Shown here: piece by piece, positions 31,284 to 40,930 of the stretch
How the letters are laid out: the number at the start of each line of letters is the position of its first letter
Numbering within the stretch: position 1 is the first letter of the stretch
NCBI RefSeq assembly: GCF_000760695.4
Contig: NZ_JHEG04000001.1
Location: 1-64,000 of the forward strand
DNA length: 64,000 nucleotides
Origin: Tolypothrix bouteillei VB521301
Lineage (GTDB): Bacteria > Cyanobacteriota > Cyanobacteriia > Cyanobacteriales > Nostocaceae
Direction of reading: 5' to 3'
Notes under the pieces: model-generated
The model's database searches: none
What the model was told of the DNA's origin: nothing
Seen by the model: the letters and a program-made list of their open reading frames with translations, nothing else
Made by a program: the position numbers and the translations under genes

Positions 31284-33821
31284 ATGTCACAACAACTCAC
31301 AGCACCCAAAATCAACCGTCATTATCTCAATCAACGCCATAAAAAAGAACTCTTCGAGAAACGGGGACTGAACCCCAAGTGGTGTGAAGTCAATTGCCGC
31401 TCGATTTCCACAAACCAAGCGACCGAGCTACTGGGATACACCGCGCAAAGCGATGGCATCTGGCTGGAAGGCTCAAATTACCAGGGGCAGTACTACCCCG
31501 ATAAGCGATGGTCCTCACAAGGCAAGTCAGAAAAACAATCTCCCAAATACCGCAGCCCCAAAGGTGAATACGACATCATGCTACCCATCCATCCAGAAGA
31601 CCCTCACTACTGGGATGACATCGAGGCGTTAAAGCTCAAGTGCTACATCATCGACGGCAATCCTTGCTTGGTGACGACTGAGGGATTCTTTAAGGCGATC
31701 GCTCTCACGAGTCACGAAGTCCCCACACTCGCGCTCCTTGGGGTTGAGATGGGTCTAACGCCAACTGATGCCGACCCCCAGGGCAAGCGATATCTCGTGC
31801 CAACCCTAGAAAAGCTTGCCCGTGCTGGCTTTGGTTTCATCCATGCCTTTGACGCCGATGCTGTTAGCAATCCTAACGTCATCGATGCTCAAAGAAAACT
31901 CGTCCACCAGTTAAAGAAATTTAATGTAGCGCAATATAACGTAACTGGGTTGTGGAGTGAAGAGCGAGGGAAGGGCATTGACGATTACATCAAAATAAAT
32001 GGAGCAGACAAATTCAAGCAGGAGGTGTTAGCTAAGGCCGTGAGTATTGACAAGTGGGAACAACAGTTCAATCAAGAACAACAAACGCAGAAGAAATGGA
32101 CGCAATCATCTTTAGCTGAAGAACTCGCAGAAGAATACCGTCCGAAGCTGGCATGGTATGCAACTCGTAAATGCTGGTACTGGTACGCACGCAAAGTGTC
32201 TGGGGTGTGGTCGGAAACTGTTGATGAAGCGATCGGCGCTCTGGTGACAGCAGAAGCCAAGAACCGTTTGGGACCTGTTTTCAACCACGACTTCATCTCC
32301 GGCACTATCAAATTTCTCAAGTACGAGTTGGCCGTTGACGAATGGTCTGAGGCACAAGGGTTGATTCCACTTATTGATGGCGTGCTCGATCCCAAGACAA
32401 TGAAATTACTTCCCCACTCCCCAGGATACCGCTTTTTGTGGCAGCTGCCTTACAAGTGGCAGGACAGAGCCATTGGCTGCCAACCCATTACAGACTGGCT
32501 CTTAGAAATCATGAAACAAGATGCTTCCTTGGTACAGCTGCTGCGGGCATACCTTAAGGCAGTAGTGACGGGGAGATCTGACCTCCACAGATTTTTAGAA
32601 GCAATAGGACCTGGTGGTACGGGTAAGAGTACATTCCTGCGTCTTGCTACAGCATTGGTTGGGAAGGAAAACACAACGGTCACCACCCTCAAGCAGCTAG
32701 AAACCAACCGCTTTGAGACAGCTGCTTTGTACGGCAAGCGCCTGGTACTCATTACGGACTCAGAACGCTACGGGGGAGAAGTGCAAACTCTCAAAAACCT
32801 GACTGGAGAAGATGACTTGAGGAACGAGCGCAAGTGCATCCAGCAGACCACAGGCTTTAAGTACACGGGCATGGTGATGGTTGCTGCTAACGAACCCGTT
32901 CAATCGAGCGATTACACCAGTGGATTAAAACGACGGCGGCTGACAATACCGTTCACCCACCAAGTCCTACCGCACCTACAGCGCGACCTCGACTCTGAAT
33001 TCAAACCCTATTTACCCGGACTGTTGGAATGGGTGTTGGAGATGCCCGATGTAGAGATGGTTTCACTAGTAGTAGATACAAACAATTCCGTGCCTTCGCT
33101 CTCTGGCTTCAGTGCTGAGTTCTTGCTAGACACAAATCCTTTAGCAGACTGGATGGACAGTTGCCTAGTCCTAGAACCAAATGCAAAAACCCATGTTGGC
33201 ACTTTATCAAAATCAGCCGAACTCTATCTTTACTCAAGCTATTGCAGATGGATGGATGAAACTGGTAGCCGCTCCGTCTCTCTAAGGCGCTTTAGTGAAT
33301 GTCTCATTGACCTTTGCTCCAACCAGTTGAAATTGCAGGGCATTAAGAAAGGGCGAGATAATCAAGGAGCTTACATCACGGGACTGGCAATACGACAACC
33401 GGGGTCCGATCGCGATACGGCTTCAGCCGTTAAGCCTCCGGCTTATCGCCCGATTACAGGCACTGATGGATTGGTGACAAACACTCAAGGATTGAGTGAT
33501 GGGTCAGTGACAGATCAAACCCCTACCAGTGACCCAAGTGACGGGTGTGTTAAGTCTGTTGTAGTAAGCGATCGTCAACCTTCAAATCAAAACTCAGAAG
33601 AATGTGCGATACCAAACTCTCAACCGATCGCTACCCATCACAATCCAACTCCAAACATCACAAAAGGTCTGGTTATTGCCGTTAGAAACATTGCTGACTA
33701 TAGTGGCGAAAAGGTGACAATTGTTGGTTGGGAAAGACATGGTTCAAAAGTACAGGTTGAGTTTCCTAATGGCTCTTATAGATGGGTTAAACGTCACAGT
33801 CTCAAAATTTACAACAGTTAG
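31284..33821 (+). CDS. Primase-helicase (DUF3854 TOPRIM-like plus SF3 helicase)
   Basis: The 845-aa protein joins an N-terminal DUF3854/TOPRIM-like primase region to a superfamily 3 helicase. The first has Glu133 in T-T-E-G-F-F-K and Asp190/Asp192 in F-D-A-D-A. The second has Walker A G-P-G-G-T-G-K-S-T (442-450), Walker B R-L-V-L-I-T-D (486-492), motif C M-V-M-V-A-A-N-E (530-537) and an arginine finger R-R-R (550-552). A Ser/Thr/Pro-rich linker (690-790) leads to a small C-terminal domain. Such proteins start replication of plasmids, satellites and some phages. It is the core of the plasmid-like block. The copy is full length and its motifs are intact. Confidence 0.85.
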   Translation: MSQQLTAPKINRHYLNQRHKKELFEKRGLNPKWCEVNCRSISTNQATELLGYTAQSDGIWLEGSNYQGQYYPDKRWSSQGKSEKQSPKYRSPKGEYDIMLPIHPEDPHYWDDIEALKLKCYIIDGNPCLVTTEGFFKAIALTSHEVPTLALLGVEMGLTPTDADPQGKRYLVPTLEKLARAGFGFIHAFDADAVSNPNVIDAQRKLVHQLKKFNVAQYNVTGLWSEERGKGIDDYIKINGADKFKQEVLAKAVSIDKWEQQFNQEQQTQKKWTQSSLAEELAEEYRPKLAWYATRKCWYWYARKVSGVWSETVDEAIGALVTAEAKNRLGPVFNHDFISGTIKFLKYELAVDEWSEAQGLIPLIDGVLDPKTMKLLPHSPGYRFLWQLPYKWQDRAIGCQPITDWLLEIMKQDASLVQLLRAYLKAVVTGRSDLHRFLEAIGPGGTGKSTFLRLATALVGKENTTVTTLKQLETNRFETAALYGKRLVLITDSERYGGEVQTLKNLTGEDDLRNERKCIQQTTGFKYTGMVMVAANEPVQSSDYTSGLKRRRLTIPFTHQVLPHLQRDLDSEFKPYLPGLLEWVLEMPDVEMVSLVVDTNNSVPSLSGFSAEFLLDTNPLADWMDSCLVLEPNAKTHVGTLSKSAELYLYSSYCRWMDETGSRSVSLRRFSECLIDLCSNQLKLQGIKKGRDNQGAYITGLAIRQPGSDRDTASAVKPPAYRPITGTDGLVTNTQGLSDGSVTDQTPTSDPSDGCVKSVVVSDRQPSNQNSEECAIPNSQPIATHHNPTPNITKGLVIAVRNIADYSGEKVTIVGWERHGSKVQVEFPNGSYRWVKRHSLKIYNS

Positions 33822-33875
33822 AGCAATCGCCCTCCACCAGATGCCAATACAAAAGTTTTCATTTATACTCAAACC

Positions 33876-35738
33876 ATGTTCGACTTACGAGACTACCAGC
33901 AAGAGTTAGTTGCCCAAACGTTTGCTGCCTGGGACCAAGGCACGAGAAAAGTGCTGTTGCAACTCTCAACAGGTGGAGGTAAGACAGTCATCTTCGCTGC
34001 GATCGCCCGTGAATTTACCAGCAGTGGATTGGGCGTGTTGGTCGTTGCCCATAGAGAAGAACTGATTCTCCAAGCGGCAGACAAGTTAGCTCAAACGACT
34101 AACATAGAGCCAGGAATTATTAAAGCGGGATACAAACCCACTGACTCTCTCATCCAAGTCGCCAGCATCCAAACATTGGCAAGACGCAAAAATTATAGCG
34201 ATGCAAAGCTTGTCATTGTGGATGAAGCCCACCATGCCTCAGCTGCGAGTTACCGCAATCTACTAGATGCCTATCCCCATGCCTTGATTTTAGGAGTGAC
34301 TGCCACCCCCAGGCGCGAGGATGGTTACGGACTGCGCGACATCTTCGATTGCCTCCTTTGTTCGGTTTCAACTAAAGAGTTAATCATCCAAGGTTATCTC
34401 ACCGACTACAAACTCATTGCTGGCTTTAAATACTCCAAACACAAAGTTCCGCAAAAACGCGACTTTACCAAAAAAGAATTAGAAGAAGTGGCTTCAGACT
34501 ACAAACCTGAAGAAGTCTTAAAACAGTGGCAGAATTTTTGTGATGGCAGAAAAACAATGATTTTTGCTGTTAATGTCGCCCATTCAAAAGCTATTACAGC
34601 AATGTTTGTTAGAGCCAATATCCCTTGCGAGCACATTGATGGGGAAACCCAAGAGAGCGAGCGTGCCGATATTTTAGAAAGATTTCGGACCGGCGAGACT
34701 CAAGTTATTAGTAACTGTGCCATTTTAACAGAAGGTTTTGATTGCCCGGATTCCCAAGCTGTAGTCATTGCCCGTCCAACAACGAGCGTTACCCTTTGGT
34801 TGCAGATGATTGGTAGGGTATTGCGTCCGTCACCTGGTAAAGAATATGCCATCATCTTAGATATGACGGATAATTGGTATCGGCTGGGGCGCCCGTGCGA
34901 TCCGCGCAACTGGAGTCTCGATCCTGTTTCTTGCGATCCAGATGCCCAAGGTGTGAGGTGTTGTCCTCACTGCCACCATGTTTTCAAGCCCATGCCCGCT
35001 CTCATTCGTTCCCAACAGTACTTTAATTCTCAATTGGCAGAATTTGTCACGGTCTACGAAGTCGATTGTGCCAACTGCGGTAAATCTTTTAAATGGGTAT
35101 TGGAAGAATTAAACTTAATGAATGGGCAGAAGATGCCAACTATTGTCTCTCCTCAAGACATTGAATTTTTAGAAGTTCCACCCACAATTCGCCCCAGTTT
35201 GTTCGGTCCGATTATTAAAGCCAAAAAGCGCAAATTTAAAAACAAACAACAACAAACTGATTTTTCTCTTAAAACTGTCATAAATTTTCTCTTAACTTGC
35301 CCTGAAATCACTTTAGAAGAGCTACGATATGCAGCAAATTTATTGAACTGCCAACCGTGGATCGTCGGTCACAGTATAAATTATTTAGCCCACACTTTAC
35401 GGGCAGCTGAATCTTGGGAAGAAGTCATCAAAATCATGTCCGCTCGTCCCCAAGATATCAAGCAATTGATTTGGAAAAAGTTATCACAAGAAGAGCAAAA
35501 CCGATTCAACCAGATGAAGCAGCGTTACGAACAACAACAACAAGAACTACTTGAATGGTTGTCTGAAGACAATTTAGTCACCATGGCAGGTGACTTGGAA
35601 GCTTGCGAAAATCTAGAAATGTTTGCCAGTCTTTGGCAGATCTATAACAAACAAGCTCTTCAAATCGCACTTGAGCGCATACGTGAAAGTTCGCGCCACC
35701 AAATTAATAAGTGGATGCAACAGTTAAATAACAGTTAG
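33876..35738 (+). CDS. SF2 DEAH-box helicase, plasmid type
   Basis: The 620-aa protein carries the SF2 motifs: R-D-Y-Q-Q (Q-motif, 5-9), S-T-G-G-G-K-T (31-37), V-D-E-A-H-H (115-120), T-A-T-P (142-145), and in the second RecA domain A-I-L-T-E-G-F-D-C-P and Q-M-I-G-R-V-L-R. After the helicase core lie two CxxC pairs (C-C-P-H-C-H-H and C-A-N-C-G), a likely zinc finger, then a helical tail. It belongs with restriction-type and RadD-like helicases. It lies 54 nt after the primase gene and probably serves the same replicon. Confidence 0.85.
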   Translation: MFDLRDYQQELVAQTFAAWDQGTRKVLLQLSTGGGKTVIFAAIAREFTSSGLGVLVVAHREELILQAADKLAQTTNIEPGIIKAGYKPTDSLIQVASIQTLARRKNYSDAKLVIVDEAHHASAASYRNLLDAYPHALILGVTATPRREDGYGLRDIFDCLLCSVSTKELIIQGYLTDYKLIAGFKYSKHKVPQKRDFTKKELEEVASDYKPEEVLKQWQNFCDGRKTMIFAVNVAHSKAITAMFVRANIPCEHIDGETQESERADILERFRTGETQVISNCAILTEGFDCPDSQAVVIARPTTSVTLWLQMIGRVLRPSPGKEYAIILDMTDNWYRLGRPCDPRNWSLDPVSCDPDAQGVRCCPHCHHVFKPMPALIRSQQYFNSQLAEFVTVYEVDCANCGKSFKWVLEELNLMNGQKMPTIVSPQDIEFLEVPPTIRPSLFGPIIKAKKRKFKNKQQQTDFSLKTVINFLLTCPEITLEELRYAANLLNCQPWIVGHSINYLAHTLRAAESWEEVIKIMSARPQDIKQLIWKKLSQEEQNRFNQMKQRYEQQQQELLEWLSEDNLVTMAGDLEACENLEMFASLWQIYNKQALQIALERIRESSRHQINKWMQQLNNS

Positions 35739-36267
35739 TGGACTCGCAGTGTCCAACCTTGGGTAAAGATTTCAGACTCCATGCTTAATTATGAGGGGCA
35801 ACCAGAAAATGTGCGTCCTTTATGGGACAAATGGCAACAGATGCATTCGGAAACAAGGGAAACTGTTGAGTAGGTTGATTTAATGAGGGTCATGGGATGG
35901 GCTTTCGCCTACATGGGAGGATGGTGCGATCGCATGAAGGCGCAAGCCGAAAGAGTGCTTATCGCGAAGCGCAAGCTGAAAGAGCGCTTATCGCATGAAG
36001 GCGCAAGCCTTAGATGTGCTTATCGCTTCGGCGCAAGCTGAAAGAGCGCTTATCGCCCAATAGGCAGACACTTTCAGTAAATCGCATTTTTTGGTCAATA
36101 CCCATTTTATTTAAATTGTATCAAAAATGCTAATTATAAAAGTATAAATACGGTATAGGCATTTGGAGTTAAGAATTCATAAAATGAATGAGTGTATGAA
36201 TTTTATCCATAAAGTACTGCGAGCTTCCAGTCACTTTGATTACAAATAGTCTTGTTATTTACAGTAT
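35739..36267. other. Intergenic stretch holding tandem small dispersed repeats
   Basis: Four copies of the GCGCAAGCTGAAAG-type repeat lie at about 35940-35965, 35970-35994, 36001-36026 and 36030-36057, each ending in TTATCGC. A 30-codon frame at 35781 is open but short and not called. The 36060-36267 part is AT-rich and should carry the kinase promoter. Confidence 0.5.
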
Positions 36268-37107
36268 ATGAGTTATTGCCTCAATCCCAATTGTCCCAAG
36301 CCAACTGCAAACCATTCCAATAACAAGTTTTGTACCACCTGTGGCTCTAAACTCTTGTTAGCAGAACGGTATCGGGCAATCAAACTTCTCGGACAAGGGG
36401 GATTTGGTAGAACTTTCTTAGCTATTGATGAATACAAACCATCGCAGCGCCATTGCGTCGTTAAGCAATTGTTACCGCAAGCGCAAGGGACCAATACCCT
36501 TAATAAGGCATCTGAGTTATTTAAACTCGAAGCAGAACGGTTGGATGAATTAGGTCACAACCATCCTCAAATTCCAGAATTATTAGCCTATTTCACTCAA
36601 GAAAGTCAACAATATTTGGTACAAGAGTTTATTGATGGACAAAATTTAGCAGAGGAGGTGACAAACAACGGTGTTTATAGCGAAAAACAAATCATTGCCC
36701 TCCTACGCAACTTGCTGCCTGTTTTACAATTCGTGCATGGCAAACAGGTAATTCACCGCGACATCAAACCAGAAAATATTATTCGTCGTCGAGATGGAGA
36801 GCTAGTTTTAGTAGATTTTGGAGCTTCAAAAACTACTACCCGAACAGCTTTAACAGTGACAGGAACGGCGATCGGGACGGCAGGATATACAGCTCCAGAA
36901 CAAGCATTAGGGAAAGCAACGGTAAGTAGCGACATTTACAGTCTTGGCGTTACTTGCTTATATCTATTGACTGGGGTTGAACCATTCGAGTTATTTGATG
37001 TCACAGAAGGGGAATGGGTGTGGAGAGATTATCTAAGTACTCAACTCAGCAGCAATTTAGCCCTTTTTTGTCACTCTCGCCGTAGTATAATGAATAGCAA
37101 ACCCTAG
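36268..37107 (+). pseudogene. Ser/Thr protein kinase truncated by an insertion element
   Basis: The protein starts with the four-cysteine zinc motif of cyanobacterial SpkB-like kinases (Cys4, Cys9, Cys22, Cys25). The kinase domain has G-Q-G-G-F-G (43-48), Lys66, H-R-D-I-K-P-E-N (163-170), D-F-G (183-185) and A-P-E (209-211). Native sequence ends at about residue 264, where an IS701-like element begins (37061). The last 15 residues come from the element. Helices of the lower C-lobe and any C-terminal domain are gone and are not found after the element. The catalytic core motifs remain, but the domain is incomplete. Confidence 0.85.
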
Positions 37108-38449
37108 AAGCGTTGTCTGTACTATGGTAGAGCCTCGTCAAGCAATACCCACGGTGAAATTTATAGACGAATACTGTCTTCTTTATGAAAATGTATTTCC
37201 GGAGGTGAGAAGTTTTGAAGCTTTTAAGTACCTACACATGGGTATGGTATCAGATATAAAACGGAAAACTTTACCATCGATAGCGAAAGTTGTAGGGCTG
37301 GATAATCATCAACCGTTACACCATTTTTTAACAGAATCACCTTGGAATGTAAAAGAATTAAGGAGACAAAGATTAGAATTTATATTATATATACTTCAAG
37401 GTCGCCCAATAGTGCTGATTATTGATGAGACAGGAGATAAGAAAAAAGGAAATACAACGGATTACGTTAAACGGCAATATATTGGAAATTTAGGAAAAAC
37501 CGAGAATGGTATCGTTGCAGTTACAGCATATGCAGTTTTATCGGGAATGACGTTTCCCCTAATATTTGAAGTCTATAAACCGAGAGAAAGACTACAACCA
37601 GGAGATAAATATTTAACCAAGCCTGAAATAGCAGCAATGATGATAAAAGAATTGCGATCTATGGGCTTTAAGTTTAATCTTGTTTTGGCAGATAGTTTAT
37701 ACGGAGAAAGTGGAAAAACTTTTATTCAAATATTAAATGAATTTAATCTAAATTTTATAGTAGCAATTCGCTCAAATCATCGGCAATGGGGAGTTGCAGA
37801 CTCAAAAGTCAAGTATTTAAGATGGCAAAGATTTAAGAGTGTTTTCTCAGATTTAAGCTCAGAAAACAGGTATATTAGAGAGATAATATGTAGCGATCGC
37901 TCGGAAATTAGATATTGGCAAATAACAACGGATACTGAGGTTATTCCGAAAAACACGACTTGGTATGTCATGAGTAAATTCCCAGAAATTACACCAAGAG
38001 AAGTGGGGAATTTTTATGGTTTAAGAACTTGGGTAGAATATGGTTTAAAGCAGAGTAAAAATGAATTAGGATGGGCAGATTTTCGTCTGACTAATTATTC
38101 AGATATAGAAAAATGGTGGGAAATAATTTTTAGTACCTATTTGTTGGTTAGTCTTCATTCTGAACAACTTCTGAAATTCCCACCACAATCTCAGTCTAAT
38201 TTCTCATCTCATCCTTGGTGGAACAAAGGAAATGGTTGGAATAGTATTCTTAACAACCTCCGTTTGGTACTTCAACCATTTGTACTATTTAATTTAATTA
38301 AGCCTTGGCTAAAGGTCTTTACAGTTCCTAAGTTAGCTGAAGGATTTTTTCAACTTCAAATGCTTGTTAATAATCTAACTTGCTCAATCTTTCAAAACTT
38401 CAATCTCCCTTATTTCCAATTTTCCTCTGCCTAGAGTGACAAAAGAGGG
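37061..38449 (+). mobile_element. IS701-family-like insertion sequence
   Basis: The terminal inverted repeats are CCCTTTTTTGTCACTCT (37061-37077) and its partner at 38433-38449, with one mismatch in 17. One transposase gene lies inside. Flanking bases are TTAG on the left and TTAT on the right, close to but not an exact 4-bp duplication. The kinase gene does not resume on the right, so a deletion probably followed insertion. Confidence 0.85.
37124..38434 (+). CDS. IS701-like DDE transposase
   Basis: The 436-aa transposase has L-H-H-F-L-T-E-S-P-W (65-74), a first catalytic Asp in I-I-D-E-T-G-D-K-K-K-G (Asp101), a second in L-A-D-S-L-Y-G (Asp190) and the E-containing W-V-E-Y-G-L-K-Q-S-K-N-E-L-G-W segment near 310. 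This is the pattern of IS701/IS4-related transposases. The frame is intact and fills the element, so it may be functional. Confidence 0.85.
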   Translation: MVEPRQAIPTVKFIDEYCLLYENVFPEVRSFEAFKYLHMGMVSDIKRKTLPSIAKVVGLDNHQPLHHFLTESPWNVKELRRQRLEFILYILQGRPIVLIIDETGDKKKGNTTDYVKRQYIGNLGKTENGIVAVTAYAVLSGMTFPLIFEVYKPRERLQPGDKYLTKPEIAAMMIKELRSMGFKFNLVLADSLYGESGKTFIQILNEFNLNFIVAIRSNHRQWGVADSKVKYLRWQRFKSVFSDLSSENRYIREIICSDRSEIRYWQITTDTEVIPKNTTWYVMSKFPEITPREVGNFYGLRTWVEYGLKQSKNELGWADFRLTNYSDIEKWWEIIFSTYLLVSLHSEQLLKFPPQSQSNFSSHPWWNKGNGWNSILNNLRLVLQPFVLFNLIKPWLKVFTVPKLAEGFFQLQMLVNNLTCSIFQNFNLPYFQFSSA

Positions 38450-38913
38450 TTATTCCTCAAGCCTCAGCAAATCTGGTTTCTTAGAAGAGGGTTAATAGCT
38501 CTCTGAATAGTTACCAGGAATAACACGAATAATTTGAGATAAGTTAATAACAAAATAGTACTTAAGCTTATTTCATTTCTCATTGTTACACTTTTGCCTC
38601 TTTATTCGCCGATCTACAGGTTACCCTTAGAGGTGCAAGATATAAGATATCTGACATATTGTCCCTTGTTAATAAGGGGAAGGTTGGCATTGCTTGCCCA
38701 CGAAATAATCAGCTTTTTAGGCTATATTCTTCTCTATAAGATGCTGGTGCGAGATATGAGCCTATAGCAGGCGCGGCAAACACTCCCATGAAATATGAAA
38801 GAAACACAATTTTCCGGAAGCCTCTCTACATAAGATTTTTGAAATGTGTTTTTTAGGAGATATGCAAGCCCGTTCTACAGTATATATTCGGGCATTGACT
38901 ACTTGCAATAATC
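38450..38913. other. Intergenic stretch after the IS701-like element
   Basis: No gene is supported and the missing 3' part of the kinase gene is not seen. The sequence is AT-rich with no long open frame. Confidence 0.4.
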
Positions 38914-39510
38914 TTACGGTAATTTAGTTTCTAAAGAAATCCAAGTTTTTAGTTCTTCATTTGGAAGAATTTTACCCCTTTCAACTAACCTTAGTAAAAC
39001 TCTCAAATTAATTTTGATTTTTTTTAATTCTCGCAGATTTTCTATAGAATTTTCTCGAGAATTTTTCACATCTTCCCAACAAGACAATGCCTTAGTTTGA
39101 GCTTCTTGGAGGGACATAGTCAAGTTGTCGAAAAACCAGTGAATAATCCGATCTACATCAAGAACAGGATGACCGGGAATAGCATCAAATCTTTCTATCA
39201 TAGCGGCTCGCAGAACCATTAAGCTAAGAATATGAGACTCTTGTTGGTCAGGCTCTGACTTACTTACCAGTATATCGTAAGCTAATGTTGCTGCTTCTGC
39301 CCAAGACAGGGAAGAAGTAGTATCACCATCGTCAAAGTCAATATGAGCATGAGTTGCTGCTCCTTCAGCTAAACCTAACCAATTAAACCAATTAAAGTCT
39401 TTAGGAGCTTTTAATTGCCCTGACCCAATATCTTTTAGCCAAGCAAGTACATCAGAAGCATCTTTTCGCAGCAGTTGGTTTACTAGATCTACGGAATTTA
39501 ATTCATTCAT
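38914..39510 (-). CDS. Hypothetical helical protein, 198 aa
   Basis: The protein is soluble and all-helical, with an Asp/Ala-rich central part (H-I-D-F-D-D-G-D-T-T) and a basic helix (E-L-K-K-I-K-I-N-L-R-V-L-L-R-L) near the C-terminus. A purine-rich AAGCTCC-complementary site (AAGGAGCTT read as GGAGC) lies close to the start. No family is recognised. It lies downstream of the pentapeptide-repeat gene on the same strand, about 170 nt away. Confidence 0.5.
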   Translation of the reverse strand: MNELNSVDLVNQLLRKDASDVLAWLKDIGSGQLKAPKDFNWFNWLGLAEGAATHAHIDFDDGDTTSSLSWAEAATLAYDILVSKSEPDQQESHILSLMVLRAAMIERFDAIPGHPVLDVDRIIHWFFDNLTMSLQEAQTKALSCWEDVKNSRENSIENLRELKKIKINLRVLLRLVERGKILPNEELKTWISLETKLP

Positions 39511-39681
39511 AAGGAGCTTTAATCGTGGGTTTCTTTTGTGATGTTTTTTGGAATAATAAAATTACTTCTTCTAAAAGCTTCTATCCCAATATGGCGCGCG
39601 AGTAGCAATGGAACAGAAAACCGGGATAAGAAAATAAACTCAATAAAATCGCTAAAAACGTTGCAATGTATAGCTTCTGGC

Positions 39682-40626
39682 TCAAGGGACACGATATGGG
39701 TCAACTACGATGCTTCCATCAGGCATAGTGGTATTACGAAAGAAGGAACCTCGCATTATAGGGAGAAAGAAGAACTTAGCTCCGGTCAGGTTGGCTCCAG
39801 GCAAGTTAAGACCACCCATTTGGAGGCAATTCAGGTTAGTGTCCCTCAAGTCGGCATAACTCAAGTTAGCCCAATCAATGACAGCGAGATTCAAATTAGC
39901 ACCACGCAAATTAGCGCCCCAGAGGTAGGCAAATTGCAAGCCGGAACCTTCCAAATCAGCACCACTCAAGTTGACGTAAGGCAAATAAGCCTTTGGCAAA
40001 GAAACTCCATGCAGATCGACCCCTCTCAAGTCAGCACGGTGCAAAACAATGTTACTGAAAATTCTCTCACCTTTCTCGTAGCGCTTGAGAAAATCCTGGG
40101 TACTAACAACCCTTACGGGGTCATTTCCAATACTTCCATCTGGCATAGTAGTATTGCACAAGAGAGTAGCTTCCAAAATAGTGTCCCTCAAGTTGGCGCT
40201 ACGCAAGTTGGTATCAATCAAATTGGCACCACTGAGATTAGCACCAGTCAAGTTGGCATTGGTCAGATCGGCACCCATCAAATCGGCATCACTCAAATCG
40301 GCACTAGCCAAATTGGCACCACTCAGGTTGGCATTAATCAAGTTAGCGCTACCCATATAAGCCCCTTCCAGATTAGCACTGCTCAGATTGGCATTAGTCA
40401 GCTTGCTGTGAGCCAAATCGACAAAACTGATATTACTCCCACTCAAGTCAATGTCAACCAAGTAAGCGCTACTCAAGAAAGATTCTCTGGCTGGCAGTTC
40501 AAACCCACTAAAATTCCTTTCTCCAGCCTTATACCCTAGTAGCAGATTATTAACTGCAATTCGTCCTATGGCAGGGGGCTGGGGTAAGTCTTCGTCAAAT
40601 TCTATCCATTCGTCATCATCAAGCAT
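39682..40626 (-). CDS. Pentapeptide-repeat protein, two modules
   Basis: The 314-aa protein has an acidic start (residues 1-15) and then two related modules. Each opens with L/F-L-x-x-Y-x-x-G-E-R-x-F (about 29-40 and 178-190), runs through pentapeptide repeats of A-N/D-L-x-x type and closes with T-T-M-P-D-G-S. The same module occurs once in the 24393-26156 protein. The right-handed beta-helix fold is expected. The function is unknown. The antisense strand is also open across most of the gene because of the repeat codons. Confidence 0.8.
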   Translation of the reverse strand: MLDDDEWIEFDEDLPQPPAIGRIAVNNLLLGYKAGERNFSGFELPARESFLSSAYLVDIDLSGSNISFVDLAHSKLTNANLSSANLEGAYMGSANLINANLSGANLASADLSDADLMGADLTNANLTGANLSGANLIDTNLRSANLRDTILEATLLCNTTMPDGSIGNDPVRVVSTQDFLKRYEKGERIFSNIVLHRADLRGVDLHGVSLPKAYLPYVNLSGADLEGSGLQFAYLWGANLRGANLNLAVIDWANLSYADLRDTNLNCLQMGGLNLPGANLTGAKFFFLPIMRGSFFRNTTMPDGSIVVDPYRVP

Positions 40627-40822
40627 AATTCCACAACCACAGCTACCGCTTTTCTTAAGTATTCAACTTGATGAACTAGAAATAAAAAGTACTATTTTAC
40701 ACAAAAAAAACCTAAGTAACTAAATTTTGACAGTCAATAGTATTGTCTATTCTATTGTTGCTATAGTACCTGTTTGATAATAACGCAATGGAACTTTCAA
40801 CGTAAATTGAGTCCATTTTTAT

Positions 40823-40852
40823 GGTTCTCCGGTACTTGTTATGCTAAATTAA
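40823..40852 (-). repeat. Palindromic dispersed repeat, partial inverted copy
   Basis: GGTTCTCCGGTACTTGTTAT and the following GCTAAATTAA match the complement of the right half of the 20349-20394 palindrome with two differences. With the copy at 42671-42711 it brackets the four-helix and ISL3 remnants in inverted orientation. Confidence 0.5.
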
Positions 40853-40864
40853 TAGTTTGGTAGA

Positions 40865-40897
40865 GGGAACAGGGAACAGGGAACGGGGAACAGGGAA
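40865..40897. repeat. Heptanucleotide tandem repeat GGGAACA
   Basis: About four and a half copies of GGGAACA lie here, and the complement TGTTCCC is repeated at 42641-42670. Such short tandem repeats are common between genes in filamentous cyanobacteria. Confidence 0.7.
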
Positions 40898-40930
40898 GAA
40901 AGGAAAAAGGGAATAAGGGAAAAGAGACCA

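Noticed and set aside
39538..40539. 333-codon plus-strand open frame
   Set aside because: It is antisense to the pentapeptide-repeat gene. The repeated GCTAACCTG-type codons leave the other strand open and give a low-complexity Q/I/S/T product.
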